Shown here in pieces: positions 44,068 to 55,197 of a DNA stretch of 64,000 bases (its first letter is position 1; the number at the start of each line of letters is the position of its first letter). Location: positions 97,364-161,363 of the forward strand of contig JAAVFQ010000021.1 of NCBI GenBank assembly GCA_014800685.1, written 5' to 3'. The position numbers and the translations under genes were made by a program. This stretch comes from Bacteroidales bacterium (lineage in GTDB: Bacteria > Bacteroidota > Bacteroidia > Bacteroidales > Muribaculaceae). The notes below the pieces were generated by a model. That model saw only the letters and a list, made by a program, of their open reading frames with translations, was not told where the DNA came from and made no database searches.

Positions 44068-45011
44068 AAAATCCGGATGAAAACCCCACGAAGCAGCCGG
44101 CAGCTATTGCCACGGTGGGCACATTTGACGGCGTGCATCGCGGCCATCGCCTCGTCATAGACACGATGCTGGAGAGGGCGAGAATGCTTGACGCCATGCC
44201 GCTCGTCTTCACATTTGACCATCACCCGCTCTGCCTGATAGCTCCCGAGCGTGCGCCGGGACGTCTGATGAAGTCGGAAGAAGAGGTGGAGACTCTGCGC
44301 AGTCTTGGCGTCGAGGTCAGAGTGCTTCACTTCGACGAGCGTCTCCGCTCCATGAAAGCCGCTGAATGGCTCAGCGCCCTCCGCCAAAAGCATAATGTGA
44401 AGTGGCTGGTAATGGGATTTGACAATACGTTCGGCTCTGACGGCATAGACTTCTCGCTTGCCGACTATATGCGCGTCGGAGAGGAGTGTGGCGTAGACAT
44501 CACTGTTGCAGACAGGCTCCCCGGTGTAAGCTCATCCATAATACGCCGACAGCTCCGCGAAGGTAAGCTCCGGGAGGCTAACGAAGGGCTCGGACGCCCC
44601 TTCACCCTCAGCGGAACTGTAGTGACCGGCAAAGCACTCGGCCGACGCATAGGATTCCCAACGGCAAATCTTCGTCCTGACGAGGGACGACTGGTGCCGG
44701 CCAAGGGTGTCTATGCCGCTGACGCCTCGCTTGGCGACAATATCCTGCTACCGGCTATTGTGAATATCGGAAACCGCCCCACAGTCTCAGATGCCGGCGA
44801 CGTCAGCATAGAAGCGCACATCATAGGCTGGGAGGGAAATATCTATGGCCGAGAGTTGACACTGCATTTCATAGAGCGGCTGCGCGATGAAAAGCATTTC
44901 GGATCGCTTGAAGAACTCATCGGGGCCATCCGCATGGACCGGGCCGCTGCCCTCTCCATTCTCACCCCGGACTCAGAGGAAAAACAGGACTGTCGTTACC
45001 ATCCTCTCTAA
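44058..45011 (+). CDS. ribF: Bifunctional riboflavin kinase / FAD synthetase
   Basis: 317 residues. N-terminal adenylyltransferase: VGTFDGVHRGHR, FTFDHHPLCLI, MGFDNTFGSDG and SSSIIRRQLREG. C-terminal flavokinase: GKALGRRIGFPTANL, KGVYA and VNIGNRPTVSD, ending YGRELTLHFIERLRDEKHF. It makes FMN and FAD from riboflavin. It overlaps the HAD gene by 10 bases and its stop is 17 bases from the convergent DUF3037 stop. Confidence 0.95.
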   Translation: MQVKNPDENPTKQPAAIATVGTFDGVHRGHRLVIDTMLERARMLDAMPLVFTFDHHPLCLIAPERAPGRLMKSEEEVETLRSLGVEVRVLHFDERLRSMKAAEWLSALRQKHNVKWLVMGFDNTFGSDGIDFSLADYMRVGEECGVDITVADRLPGVSSSIIRRQLREGKLREANEGLGRPFTLSGTVVTGKALGRRIGFPTANLRPDEGRLVPAKGVYAADASLGDNILLPAIVNIGNRPTVSDAGDVSIEAHIIGWEGNIYGRELTLHFIERLRDEKHFGSLEELIGAIRMDRAAALSILTPDSEEKQDCRYHPL

Positions 45012-45028
45012 AACTCACAAACTCATAA

Positions 45029-45436
45029 CTACTCGACCAGCTCAAGGAAAAGCCGGCGGAAAGTATCATCAAGCGACTCCACGGCAATGCCCGGATGCGA
45101 GGGGGACGTCTGCAGCACAGCGCTCTTGACAGCGGTAAGCCAACGATAGGTTTCTTCCACCGGCAGGTCTCTCTGCGGGACATCTCTTCTCATAAAAAGG
45201 GCAGCCTGGCGCCTGAGCATTTCAACGTCGGCATGGCGGCAGAAGGAATTTATCCTCTTCTCATCCACGCAAATTTCACATTTGAGCCACCTGCGCCTCT
45301 TGCACATCATTATCAGTCCGATATTGATAAACTCGCCACGCTCCACTACCGGCACATATCTGATGACGGCATATTCATAAAGGTTGTAATCAGGAGGACA
45401 CTCCTGACGGCTCTTTTCATTCATATCCTCCATCAT
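45029..45436 (-). CDS. DUF3037 protein, partner of the HipA-like kinase
   Basis: 135 residues. YEYAVIRYVPVVERGEFINIGLIMMC is the DUF3037 signature, with a CRRHADVEML-like region later. The function is unknown, but DUF3037 is repeatedly encoded next to small HipA-type kinases, exactly as here: its start overlaps the kinase stop by 4 bases (ATGA). It is the last gene of a six-gene minus-strand set. There are no membrane segments. Alternative start at 45433 lies one codon in. Confidence 0.8.
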   Translation of the reverse strand: MMEDMNEKSRQECPPDYNLYEYAVIRYVPVVERGEFINIGLIMMCKRRRWLKCEICVDEKRINSFCRHADVEMLRRQAALFMRRDVPQRDLPVEETYRWLTAVKSAVLQTSPSHPGIAVESLDDTFRRLFLELVE

Positions 45437-46218
45437 CTTCCAAGCAGATTTTTCTGGCGAATGGCTTCGGCCACAAATATTGATGAATTTCGCAGTCTCT
45501 CATGCAGGAAATTTCTGTAGACCTCCCGGCGCTGGGAGGGAGTCAGCTCAGACTCCTCCTCTTCCAGCCATTCCTCCGGGATAAGGTCGACGATTTTGGA
45601 GAGCGTGCGCGGCGTTATGGCCTGACGCATGAGCCGGTCGGCCTCCTCCAGACGGTCGGCCACCGGGAGAAAGACGTGATTCTTAATGTAGGGAAAGGGG
45701 TCGAGGGGAGCCGCTTCGGGATTGCGCCATGAATGGTGGAAATAGAAAGAGGCGCCATGATCTATGAGCCACAGCTCATTGCGCCATATCATCATATTGG
45801 GATTTAGCCTCGTGCGATCTACGTTGGTAAGGAAGGCATCCAGCCAGACTATCTTCGAGGCCGTCAGCGCATCGGTCTGATTGACGGCGGAATCATACGT
45901 GGCGGCTCCTGACAGAAAATGCAGGCTCATGTTCAGTCCCTCCGATTTGCGGAGAAGGTCACGCACCTCCTCGTCAGGCTCCGTAATGCCAAACATCGGT
46001 GAGAGCGTCAGAAGCACCGTTTCCGGCACATTGAACTTGAAGGCGCGGGCTATCATGCTGCCGAGAAACTCCGCTACGAGAGCCTTCTTGCCATGACCGG
46101 CACCACGAAGTTTCACCACATATTTGAAGCCGTCATCGGCCTCACCGAGCACGGGGAGGGAACCCCCTTCGCGCAAGGGTAATATATATCGTGTGAGTTG
46201 CTGTGTTCTTACTTCCAT
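45433..46218 (-). CDS. HipA-like kinase family protein
   Basis: 261 residues, shorter than HipA (about 440). FKYVVKLRGAGHGKKALVAEF holds the ATP-binding lysine (Lys36) and Glu50, WLDAFLTNVDRTRLNPNMM gives the catalytic Asp134 and metal-binding Asn, and WLIDHGASF the second Asp153, so the kinase centre looks intact. In HipA toxins the kinase phosphorylates a tRNA synthetase and has a HipB antitoxin; no HipB-like DNA-binding protein is present, only DUF3037. Whether this pair is a toxin system or a housekeeping kinase is unclear. Confidence 0.8.
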   Translation of the reverse strand: MEVRTQQLTRYILPLREGGSLPVLGEADDGFKYVVKLRGAGHGKKALVAEFLGSMIARAFKFNVPETVLLTLSPMFGITEPDEEVRDLLRKSEGLNMSLHFLSGAATYDSAVNQTDALTASKIVWLDAFLTNVDRTRLNPNMMIWRNELWLIDHGASFYFHHSWRNPEAAPLDPFPYIKNHVFLPVADRLEEADRLMRQAITPRTLSKIVDLIPEEWLEEEESELTPSQRREVYRNFLHERLRNSSIFVAEAIRQKNLLGR

Positions 46219-46242
46219 TTTTCTCAGTGTTTTTTCCTTATC

Positions 46243-47148
46243 TCATCGGCGCCCCGTCCGCTCCACGACTACGCCATTTTCATCGAGGATGTAGACGGCC
46301 GGCATGACCGTGAGGTCATAAAGGTCATCAATAGAGATGCCCGCCCCGAGAATCGGCACGCAGTCCTGCCAGGCAGAAGGTATCTTGAGGCTTCCGGCGA
46401 ATGATTCCGAAGAGGCTGTGGCATTGACGGCTGTGACGCTCGTTGTTCCGGCGCTTATTTCATTTCTCAGCGACTCGTCGGCGCTCATACTCTCGATTAG
46501 GCGGGAGCAGTTATCACACTCTTCGTCATAGAAGAGGAGTATTCGCGTCTTGCTCCCCTTACCTGACTCCATGACAGAAGACAAGGAGCCATCGCGCATC
46601 TTCACGGGAAAATCAGTAGCCACACGGCCGGGAGTGTTCATCATAAATCTTTTGCCGAGATAGTCCAGACGCTGAGCCTCAGCCGAACCAGCCGGCAGAA
46701 AAGCCGGCGCAAGGGTTAGGAAAAGAGCTGCCGTTCTCTCTGTCATCACCGGAGACTCCCGTCTTACGGCATAGCTCTCACCCACCTCTACAACCCTTCG
46801 CAATGCCTCAGGGGAGAGTGAGGCCTTCAGGAGCAAAGCAGACATTGCCGTCTCCGCCCCGCGCTCACTGCAGACGTCGAAAAGGCTGAGAAATTCCGAC
46901 ATATTGGTGCCTAAGAAGTCATCCGTCAGCCGTTCTGTATCAGAGAAATCAAGGGCATCCCAAAAATGAAATGCGATAAAATCCGCCCGTTCGGCCGGAG
47001 ACTTCATCGTCAGAGGCGGCCGGGGGAGAGGGAGGGAAAGGGGCGCGTCGGGCTGAATGTATTCTACCTTGTCCGCCTCTTGGCTGCAGGCCTGCAGAGA
47101 GGTGGAGAGGGAAATTAACGTCAGGAAAAAGGGGAGTAAATATTTCAT
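46243..47148 (-). CDS. DUF5106 / thioredoxin-like lipoprotein
   Basis: 301 residues from the ATG at 47148; the frame runs one codon further to a TTG. The signal ends in LQAC (Cys about 21), so it is a predicted lipoprotein. About 35-180 is helical with FIAFHFWDALDFSDT, typical of DUF5106, and 180-300 resembles a thioredoxin fold, with LLFYDEECDNCSRLIESM giving a CxxC pair and a VMPAVYILDENGVVVER end. It may be a periplasmic or surface thiol protein. Its start overlaps xseA by 1 base (TGATG). Confidence 0.8.
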   Translation of the reverse strand: MKYLLPFFLTLISLSTSLQACSQEADKVEYIQPDAPLSLPLPRPPLTMKSPAERADFIAFHFWDALDFSDTERLTDDFLGTNMSEFLSLFDVCSERGAETAMSALLLKASLSPEALRRVVEVGESYAVRRESPVMTERTAALFLTLAPAFLPAGSAEAQRLDYLGKRFMMNTPGRVATDFPVKMRDGSLSSVMESGKGSKTRILLFYDEECDNCSRLIESMSADESLRNEISAGTTSVTAVNATASSESFAGSLKIPSAWQDCVPILGAGISIDDLYDLTVMPAVYILDENGVVVERTGRR

Positions 47149-48509
47149 CAAAGCACTTTAGAACTAATTGTGCCATCGGCCAGCTGAGTGGTGATCACTG
47201 CATCGGGAGCTACATCGTCGGACTTTCTGACCGCGCGGCCGTCAATCCTCGTAATGGAATAGCCGCGCTCCAGTGTGCGTATGGGACTGTAGGCATCTAT
47301 AAGTCCGCTGAGAGAGGCGAGCCTGTCAGTATGCCTGCGCAGGGTAGTGTGAAGTGCGCTGAGAAGTCTCTCTTCGGCGATGGAGAGGTCATGACGTTCC
47401 GCTTCCGTGCGACGCCCTACTAAAGTGGGCATTAGCGCGGAAATACCTTTAAGGCGAGCCTCCTCACGGGCTATCTGCGTTTGACCTAAGGCAGGCAGAA
47501 TCCGAGCTACCGACTCCAGTCCTGCGCGGGCCTTACCGACCCGTGCACTCGCCAGAGAGGGTATGGTGGCGCCGGCCTGAGAGAGACGTCTTTTTTCTCC
47601 ATTGACATACTCACTGGCATAGCGTGTGATTTCATTGACCCTCGTCATAGCCTCTGCCAGCCATCCGCGGGCACGCTCTACAAAGAAGGCGGCCACGCCC
47701 GTGGGGGTCTTGATTCGGGTGTGGGCAATTTCATCAAGCACTGTCCGGTCTCTCTCATGACCTATTCCCACTACAATCGGGAGGGGGAATGTGGCCACGG
47801 CTCTTGCCAATTCCAGCTCGTCAAAGCCGTTGAGATCGGTAGTGGCGCCACCGCCGCGAATGATTACCACGCAGTCCCAGAAATCTATCGTCTCCTCAAT
47901 GCGCTGCAGAGCGGCGCGGACAGAGGCCGAAGTTCTCTCTCCCTGCATGACGGCTTCGAAAAGACACGGATAGAAACGGAATCCCTCGGTGTTGTGGAGC
48001 AACTGGTCTATAAAGTCGCCATAGCCGGCGGCGCCGGCAGCTGAGATCACCGCGATTTTCTGAGGCACCGGACTCATTGGCAGAGACCTCTGCAACTCAA
48101 GCACATTCTCGGCCTTCAGGGTATCGAGAATCTCGCGGCGCAGTCTCTCCATGTCGCCGAGCGTGTAGGAGGGGTCTATATCCTGAATGTTGAAAGAGAG
48201 ACCATAGAGGGGATGATGATTGGCACAGCCTCCTACCATCACTTTCAGACCGGTGACAATGTCAGCTCCGGTGGCTGCATAGAATTTTTTCCTCAGTGAG
48301 GGGAGAAGATTACGCCAAATATTAGCGCGCATTTTTGCCACAGTCTGCCCGCGGGCATCCTTCTCCACAAGCTCCATATAGCAGTGGCCGCCCGCTATGC
48401 GCACATCCACAAGCTCAGCCGTCACCCACACTCCCCTTCCCGGAAGCGAGTTGCGCACAGCGTCAGCGAGATAATGCTGAAGCTGCGAGAGTGTCAGCGC
48501 ACTGTTCAT
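47148..48509 (-). CDS. xseA: Exodeoxyribonuclease VII large subunit
   Basis: 453 residues. The N-terminal OB fold (VWVTAELVDVRIAGGHCYMEL) binds single-stranded DNA. The catalytic core follows (KIAVISAAGAAGYGDF, IIRGGGATTDLNGFDELELARA, PIVVGIGHERDRTVLDEIAHTRIKTPTGVA) and then a long coiled coil that binds XseB and an end with GYSITR. It overlaps DUF4831 by 4 bases and DUF5106 by 1 base. xseB is not adjacent: it lies at 5094-5312. Confidence 0.95.
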   Translation of the reverse strand: MNSALTLSQLQHYLADAVRNSLPGRGVWVTAELVDVRIAGGHCYMELVEKDARGQTVAKMRANIWRNLLPSLRKKFYAATGADIVTGLKVMVGGCANHHPLYGLSFNIQDIDPSYTLGDMERLRREILDTLKAENVLELQRSLPMSPVPQKIAVISAAGAAGYGDFIDQLLHNTEGFRFYPCLFEAVMQGERTSASVRAALQRIEETIDFWDCVVIIRGGGATTDLNGFDELELARAVATFPLPIVVGIGHERDRTVLDEIAHTRIKTPTGVAAFFVERARGWLAEAMTRVNEITRYASEYVNGEKRRLSQAGATIPSLASARVGKARAGLESVARILPALGQTQIAREEARLKGISALMPTLVGRRTEAERHDLSIAEERLLSALHTTLRRHTDRLASLSGLIDAYSPIRTLERGYSITRIDGRAVRKSDDVAPDAVITTQLADGTISSKVL

Positions 48510-49579
48510 TTCTGCGTGCCGAGACTTTTCACCGCTCCTGTGGCGGCATCGAAAATTGCAAATCCGGGAGCCTTCTTGTCAGTAAAATAGGAAGGAGCCA
48601 GGCCGAAGAGAGTGCCAAACTGAGCCATCTCCACATTCTGCACCGCCAGACTCTCATCCTGCATCCTGACGTCTACCGAGACCGTGGCCGGCAAAGCATA
48701 CATCACGGCATCTTTAGGGAGCTTCTTCTCTACGCCGGATGCATCCTTAGGCATCTCGGCGGCTGCTATCACCTTAATTATTGCCGAGACTTCCCATCCG
48801 CTAAGGTCATCGGCATCCACAAACCCCGCAAAATCACTCATGCGGAAGAGCGTATATGCTCCCTCGCTCTGAGGCATCACCGTGAATGTGCGCGTCAGAG
48901 TCTCGCTCCCCTCCCAGCCGGTAAAGGCGCGCGTCATGGCCTTTTCCTGCTCGGCAAGCGACTGGAGCATCAGTTCGAGCTGCCGGCCGTCGGTAGGCAT
49001 CGTCTCGGCAGTCCCCCTTGTAAGGGAGAGGCGCGAGTCCCGCACCTCCATAAGGGTTTCCGAGAGAATCTGCGCCTGCTTCACTGAAGACTGCGAAGAG
49101 AGGAAATCCTCATTCACATATTCCAGATACTCTTTGCCGGAGGGGATACTCATTTTTTCAGAGGGACGATAAGCCGGCGCCGGGGCGGGGGCTTGCGGCT
49201 CGGCGTTGATGCTCAGGAGCATGCCGTCGCTGTCAACACCTATATATGTCAAGGCGCCGGGCTTCAGCTGCATGAGGTAGGTATTTTCCGGGTCGGGCAC
49301 TCCGAAGGTGGAAACCTTCACGTCAGTAATCTCCCAGAGCTCCTCATCGGAGTGAATCACATCATCAGTGCCGATAAACTTCTTCGCATACTGCCAGAAA
49401 GGGCCTGACTGGCGGAGAGTGTGGCGTGCGGTCACTTCTACCCTTAACGCAGTGTTGGGTAGAGAATAGACAAGGCCATATTCATTGTGTTTTTCGGCCG
49501 TCAATATGCGGGTCTGCTGCGCAGGGCAAGCCGTCGCGGCCAGAGCAAGGATAGCTACCGCTGATAACTGTTTGAGCAT
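48506..49579 (-). CDS. DUF4831 family protein
   Basis: 357 residues with a signal peptide (cleavage near ATACPAQ, about residue 20). EYGLVYSLPNTALRVEVTARHT and GPFWQYAKKFIGTDDVI are characteristic of DUF4831, a Bacteroidetes family of unknown function, probably periplasmic. It sits between nnr (37 bases upstream) and xseA (4-base overlap). No enzymatic motif is visible. The C-terminal half (LFRMSDFAGFVDADDLSGWEV) is likewise a family block. Confidence 0.83.
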   Translation of the reverse strand: MLKQLSAVAILALAATACPAQQTRILTAEKHNEYGLVYSLPNTALRVEVTARHTLRQSGPFWQYAKKFIGTDDVIHSDEELWEITDVKVSTFGVPDPENTYLMQLKPGALTYIGVDSDGMLLSINAEPQAPAPAPAYRPSEKMSIPSGKEYLEYVNEDFLSSQSSVKQAQILSETLMEVRDSRLSLTRGTAETMPTDGRQLELMLQSLAEQEKAMTRAFTGWEGSETLTRTFTVMPQSEGAYTLFRMSDFAGFVDADDLSGWEVSAIIKVIAAAEMPKDASGVEKKLPKDAVMYALPATVSVDVRMQDESLAVQNVEMAQFGTLFGLAPSYFTDKKAPGFAIFDAATGAVKSLGTQK

Positions 49580-49616
49580 AACGAAATTCTTACGTTAGAG
49601 TCCTGGGAGTGTAAGT

Positions 49617-51140
49617 TCACTTAGGGTTTCTTATGGTGCGGATGGCCTGGCCGAGATGCGAGATGATGTCGCTTGCTATGACTCCGTCCTCACCATCTTC
49701 AGCCGCCGCGAGGTCGCCGGCAAGTCCGTGCACGTAGACTCCGAGCAGAGCGGCACGTTCCGGTATGCACCCCTGTGCTATAAAGGAGGCAATGGTGCCG
49801 GCCAGCACGTCGCCGCTTCCGGCCGTAGCCATTCCGGGATTGCCGGTAGCATTGAAGAAGACTGTCCCCTTCGGGGGTCTCACCACGGCCGTATGGTGAC
49901 CTTTGAGCACTATGATTATATTATAATATTTGCACACCTCGATAGCTTTTTTCAGGCGATCCTCACTGGACTGCTGCTCGCCGAAGAGGCGGTCAAACTC
50001 GCCGATGTGGGGCGTGATGACAGTCTTGGGCGGGAGATATTGCAGCAATGCCGGGCGCTTGGCTATGCAGTTGAGGGCATCGGCATCGAGCACCAGAGGG
50101 CATTTGGCATTCTTGAGCAGAGCCTCCACGGCGTCTATAGTGCGGTCATGCGAGCCTATGCCGGGACCGGCCACTACCACCTGATGGGCATGATGCACAG
50201 CCATGTCAGTGATGAAACGCTCATCGCGGTCAGGCTCAAACATGGCTTCCGGCACTGATGTCTGCATTATGGTCATTCCGCATCGTGCCGTATGCACGGT
50301 GACGAGTCCGGCTCCGGATTTCAACACGCTTCGCGCGCAGAGCACTGCCGCTCCCATCATCCCCATGCTTCCGGCGAAAAGGAGTGCGCTGCCATAGTCT
50401 CGTTTTGCCGAGAAGGGCTTGCGCGGCTGAAGCAGCGGACGCACATAGCGAGGCTCAATAAGCACGAATTCCGACTTGGAACTCTTGATGGCCGCCTGGT
50501 CTATGTCGATATCAAGAAGCTTCCACTCCCCTACCACCTCTGCGTTCTCTTCAAAGAAGAAGGAGAGGCGTGGCAGCTGGAACGTAAGCGTGAGATTGGC
50601 ATGCATCATGTCTCTTCTCAGCGCATTGCCATTCTCATCGGCACTCAGGCCTGAGGGCATATCTATGGCTACGACGTATGCGCCGGAATCGTTGACCAGA
50701 CTGGCAAGCATCCGGAATCCCCCCTCCAGCGGCCTGTTGAGACCTGCGCCGAAGAGGCCATCGATGACCACATCCCCCTTGCCGAGATTTGGCGGACGGA
50801 ACTCCTTGGCCACTTCCGTAAAATCCACTGTATCAAGGGCAAGCAGACGCTTTCGCTCCTCATTACAGTCCGGAGAGAGCTTTCCGGTGACATTGAAGAG
50901 GAAGACCTCGATTCTCTTGAATCCCTGTTCTATAAGATTTCGCGCCACAGCCAGGGCGTCGCCACCGTTATTGCCGGGCCCTGCCAGCACCACGATTCGA
51001 CGACCGGGAAGGAAGCGAGCTATTATCTCGTTGGTCACCGCTTCGGCGGCTCTCTCCATCAGATCGATCGATTTGATGCCCTGAGCCTCGCAGGTGGCTT
51101 TATCCAACTCTTTGAGTGTATGTGAATTAAAAATCCTCAT
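49617..51140 (-). CDS. nnr: Bifunctional NAD(P)H-hydrate epimerase / dehydratase
   Basis: 507 residues. About 1-215 is the YjeF N-terminal epimerase (VVLAGPGNNGGDALAVARNL, VVIDGLFGAGLNRPLEG, VVAIDMPSGLSADENG). About 220-507 is the ADP-dependent dehydratase (VVAGPGIGSHDRT, LVLDADALNCIA, TVITPHIGEFDRLF, ATGNPGMATAGSGDVLAGTIASF). It repairs hydrated nicotinamide cofactors. It is the first gene of the minus-strand series nnr-DUF4831-xseA-DUF5106-HipA-DUF3037; no clear promoter with TTG was found. Confidence 0.95.
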   Translation of the reverse strand: MRIFNSHTLKELDKATCEAQGIKSIDLMERAAEAVTNEIIARFLPGRRIVVLAGPGNNGGDALAVARNLIEQGFKRIEVFLFNVTGKLSPDCNEERKRLLALDTVDFTEVAKEFRPPNLGKGDVVIDGLFGAGLNRPLEGGFRMLASLVNDSGAYVVAIDMPSGLSADENGNALRRDMMHANLTLTFQLPRLSFFFEENAEVVGEWKLLDIDIDQAAIKSSKSEFVLIEPRYVRPLLQPRKPFSAKRDYGSALLFAGSMGMMGAAVLCARSVLKSGAGLVTVHTARCGMTIMQTSVPEAMFEPDRDERFITDMAVHHAHQVVVAGPGIGSHDRTIDAVEALLKNAKCPLVLDADALNCIAKRPALLQYLPPKTVITPHIGEFDRLFGEQQSSEDRLKKAIEVCKYYNIIIVLKGHHTAVVRPPKGTVFFNATGNPGMATAGSGDVLAGTIASFIAQGCIPERAALLGVYVHGLAGDLAAAEDGEDGVIASDIISHLGQAIRTIRNPK

Positions 51141-51446
51141 CTACATTAATCTGATTTCACCCACAAATTTAATATATTTTTTTGGCAATTCCTAATCCCA
51201 GCCCTCTTTTCTTGTGAGACAGAGTCTTAGACAATCTCACTATCACACATTTGCGGAAGAGAATATTTTTTGCTAACTTTGTGGATTAATAAAGTGAATT
51301 ATGATTTTTTCAAGGGGTGAGAACACTTTTTCGCCTCCTGAATTGTTGTAAAATAGATGGATGCACGCCCGGCTTCGCCTCTCTACCTTCCGGAAGGACG
51401 CGAAGATGGGTATGCGCCTGACTGATTTTTCATCAAGCAGCTTATT
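51141..51446 (+). other. Intergenic region with structured sufB leader
   Basis: Contains the sufB promoter (51251-51281), a possible 16-codon upstream open frame (51301-51351, ATG to TAA), and a hairpin: CTTCGC (51373-51378) with GCGAAG (51400-51405) enclosing CCTTCCGGAAGG (51386-51397). The leader is about 160 bases. No known riboswitch was recognised. Confidence 0.6.
51251..51281 (+). promoter_or_regulatory. Promoter for sufB-phoH
   Basis: TTG at 51251-51253, a 20-base spacer and TAACTTTG at 51274-51281, a full consensus match. Confidence 0.82.
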
Positions 51447-52966
<1,520 letters not shown>

Positions 52967-52970
<4 letters not shown>

Positions 52971-53944
52971 TAGAAAGAATAGTTATAATAGACAACATAG
53001 ACCCTCAGACTTTTTATGGCGTCAACAATGCCAACATCAGTCTGATACGCAATCTTTTCCCAAAGCTCCGTATGGCCGCCCGCGGCAACGTCATCAAGGT
53101 CATTGGCGAAGACTCCGAGACGGCCGAGTTCGAGCGTAAGATTAAGGAAATAGAGGCCTACGCAGCTAAATACAACAAGCTCTCCGATGAGGCCATCATA
53201 GACATCGTCAAAGGCAATCCTCCGCAACAGATGAATGTGGAGGGGGTGATACTCTATTCTCAGGCGGGGCGTCCCATCACGCCGCGAAATCCCAATCAGG
53301 CCAAGATGGTGCGCTCTTTCTCTGACAATGCCCTGACCTTTGCTCTCGGCCCTGCCGGCACCGGCAAGACCTATATCGCCATAGCCCTGGCCGTGGCGGC
53401 TCTGAAGGCAAAGGCCTGCCGCAGAATCATCCTTTCCCGACCGGCTGTTGAGGCAGGCGAAAAACTCGGCTTCCTCCCCGGCGACATGAAAGACAAGATA
53501 GACCCCTATCTCCGCCCTCTCTATGATGCTCTGGAAGATATGCTCCCCGCCGTCAAGCTCAAGGAGTATATGGAGAGCGACACTATACAGATAGCCCCTC
53601 TCGCTTTCATGAGAGGACGCACGCTCAATGATGCCGTAATCGTGCTCGATGAGGCGCAGAACACCACAAGGCATCAGATGAAAATGTTTCTCACACGCCT
53701 GGGCACCAATTCCCGAATGCTCGTCACGGGCGACGTCACCCAAATAGACCTTCCGCGCACCATTCAGAGCGGACTCATGCAGGCTCTCCGCATCCTCAGG
53801 GGCGTCAAGGGGATTGGGATGATTGAGTTTGAGAAGAAAGACATAGTGCGCCATCCTCTCGTGCAGCGCATCGTGGATGCCTACGAAAAGCGCGAGAAGG
53901 AGGTGAACGAAGAGTTTGAAGACAACCTGCCGGAGCAGAACTGA
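52967..53944 (+). CDS. PhoH family ATPase
   Basis: 325 residues. The N-terminal domain is KH-like (about 1-80), then the PhoH core: Walker [64 protein letters not shown] (Walker B) and [13 protein letters not shown]. PhoH-like proteins are cytoplasmic ATPases linked to RNA metabolism and ribosome maturation; no phosphate-starvation promoter is visible. The start overlaps the sufB stop (ATGA). The C-terminal tail is acidic. Confidence 0.93.
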
Positions 53945-53967
53945 ATAACCTGAAGTTTGGCCTTGAC

Positions 53968-54048
53968 AAGAGAGACGCTCTCTTCAGCAATGGCCTAACC
54001 GTCTGACTCCTGCCCTGCAACCTTTTCGCAAGAATAATTCGCGAAAAG
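53968..54048 (+). terminator. Two small hairpins after phoH
   Basis: AAGAGAG (53968-53974) pairs with CTCTCTT (53978-53984), and CTTTTCGC (54022-54029) with GCGAAAAG (54041-54048). Either could terminate phoH or shape the leader of the next gene. Neither has a long T run. Confidence 0.4.
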
Positions 54049-54071
54049 TTAAATCACCTATACTTTCATTT

Positions 54072-55196
54072 ATGATTAAGACCGGAGACACAGTAAGATA
54101 CCTCAATGCTGTGGGTGGCGGCATAGTCACCCGCACGGAGGGCAAAATAGTATATGTAGAAGAGAATGGCTTCGAGACGCCGGTGCTCGCCTCGGAAGTG
54201 GTAGTAGTGCTTCCCGCCGGACATCAATCCGACATCCCGGGCCATAAGAAGATGTTTGATCAGGAGGCTTTCGATGCCGGCCGCTCGCGCACCGCTCCCC
54301 AGCCGGAAAAAGCCGCCCCGGCCCCTGACCCTCTCCCGGAAAAGGTGGAGGAGACGCCCCATGGCGAAAAGATCAATCTGCAGCTCGCTTTTGAGCCTGA
54401 CAATCTGAAGAATCTCGCCAAGGCCAGGTTTAACGCTGTGCTGGTCAACGACAGCAACTATTTCCTTGACTTCACCTTTCTGCGCCGAGCCGCAGATGAG
54501 CGTGGATGGAGCGTTGTTTTCCGCGGCACCTGCGCCCCCAACGAGCTGATAGACCTCGCCTCATACACCCACGAAGACCTCCCCTCGATAGAGAGGGTGG
54601 CCATTCAGGCCGTCCCCTATAAACGCGACCGTGAGTTCACTCTCAAGAATCCCGTCAGCATACGCCGCCGCCTCGACCTCACGAAGTTCTATAAACTTCA
54701 TTGCTTCCGCCCGGGACTCTATTTCGAGACCCCGGTGCTTGAAATGCAACTCCTCTCAGACGACCTTCAGCCACGGGAAGAGGAGCCCGACAGAACGGCC
54801 GAGACTCTATCCGCAAAGTTCAATGTAGCCCCGGCAAGGCAGGAGAAACCCAAAAAGAAGAAGAGCCCGGCGGCCGAGAATCCCCACAAGCTCCTCCCTC
54901 CTATAGAGATTGACCTCCACGCCGGCGAGCTCCTTGACACTACGGCCGGCCTCTCCCCCGCCGACATCCTCAATCTCCAGCTCGACACCGTGCGCAAGAC
55001 CATGAAAAGCCATTCACGCCGCATAGGCCAGAAGATTATCTTCATTCACGGAAAGGGGGAAGGGGTGCTCCGCAAATCTCTCCTCGCGCTGCTTCGCAAG
55101 GAGTTCCCCTCGGCTGAGATTCAGGACGCTTCATTTCAGGAATATGGCTTCGGGGCCACACTCGTCACTATTCACACTCCCAAAGAGAAAAAGTAA
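54072..55196 (+). CDS. Smr (MutS2-type) domain protein with DUF2027
   Basis: 374 residues. About 1-70 is an SH3-like barrel start (MIKTGDTVRYLNAVGGGIVT), followed by the DUF2027 middle region (about 115-235). About 285-374 is an Smr nuclease domain (IEIDLHAGELLDTT, IIFIHGKGEGVLRKSLLALL, HGKGEG being the typical motif). Smr domains nick or bind branched nucleic acid or act on stalled ribosomes; the role of this two-domain form is not settled. It is followed 1 base later by the DUF695 gene. Confidence 0.88.
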   Translation: MIKTGDTVRYLNAVGGGIVTRTEGKIVYVEENGFETPVLASEVVVVLPAGHQSDIPGHKKMFDQEAFDAGRSRTAPQPEKAAPAPDPLPEKVEETPHGEKINLQLAFEPDNLKNLAKARFNAVLVNDSNYFLDFTFLRRAADERGWSVVFRGTCAPNELIDLASYTHEDLPSIERVAIQAVPYKRDREFTLKNPVSIRRRLDLTKFYKLHCFRPGLYFETPVLEMQLLSDDLQPREEEPDRTAETLSAKFNVAPARQEKPKKKKSPAAENPHKLLPPIEIDLHAGELLDTTAGLSPADILNLQLDTVRKTMKSHSRRIGQKIIFIHGKGEGVLRKSLLALLRKEFPSAEIQDASFQEYGFGATLVTIHTPKEKK

Positions 55197-55197
55197 T

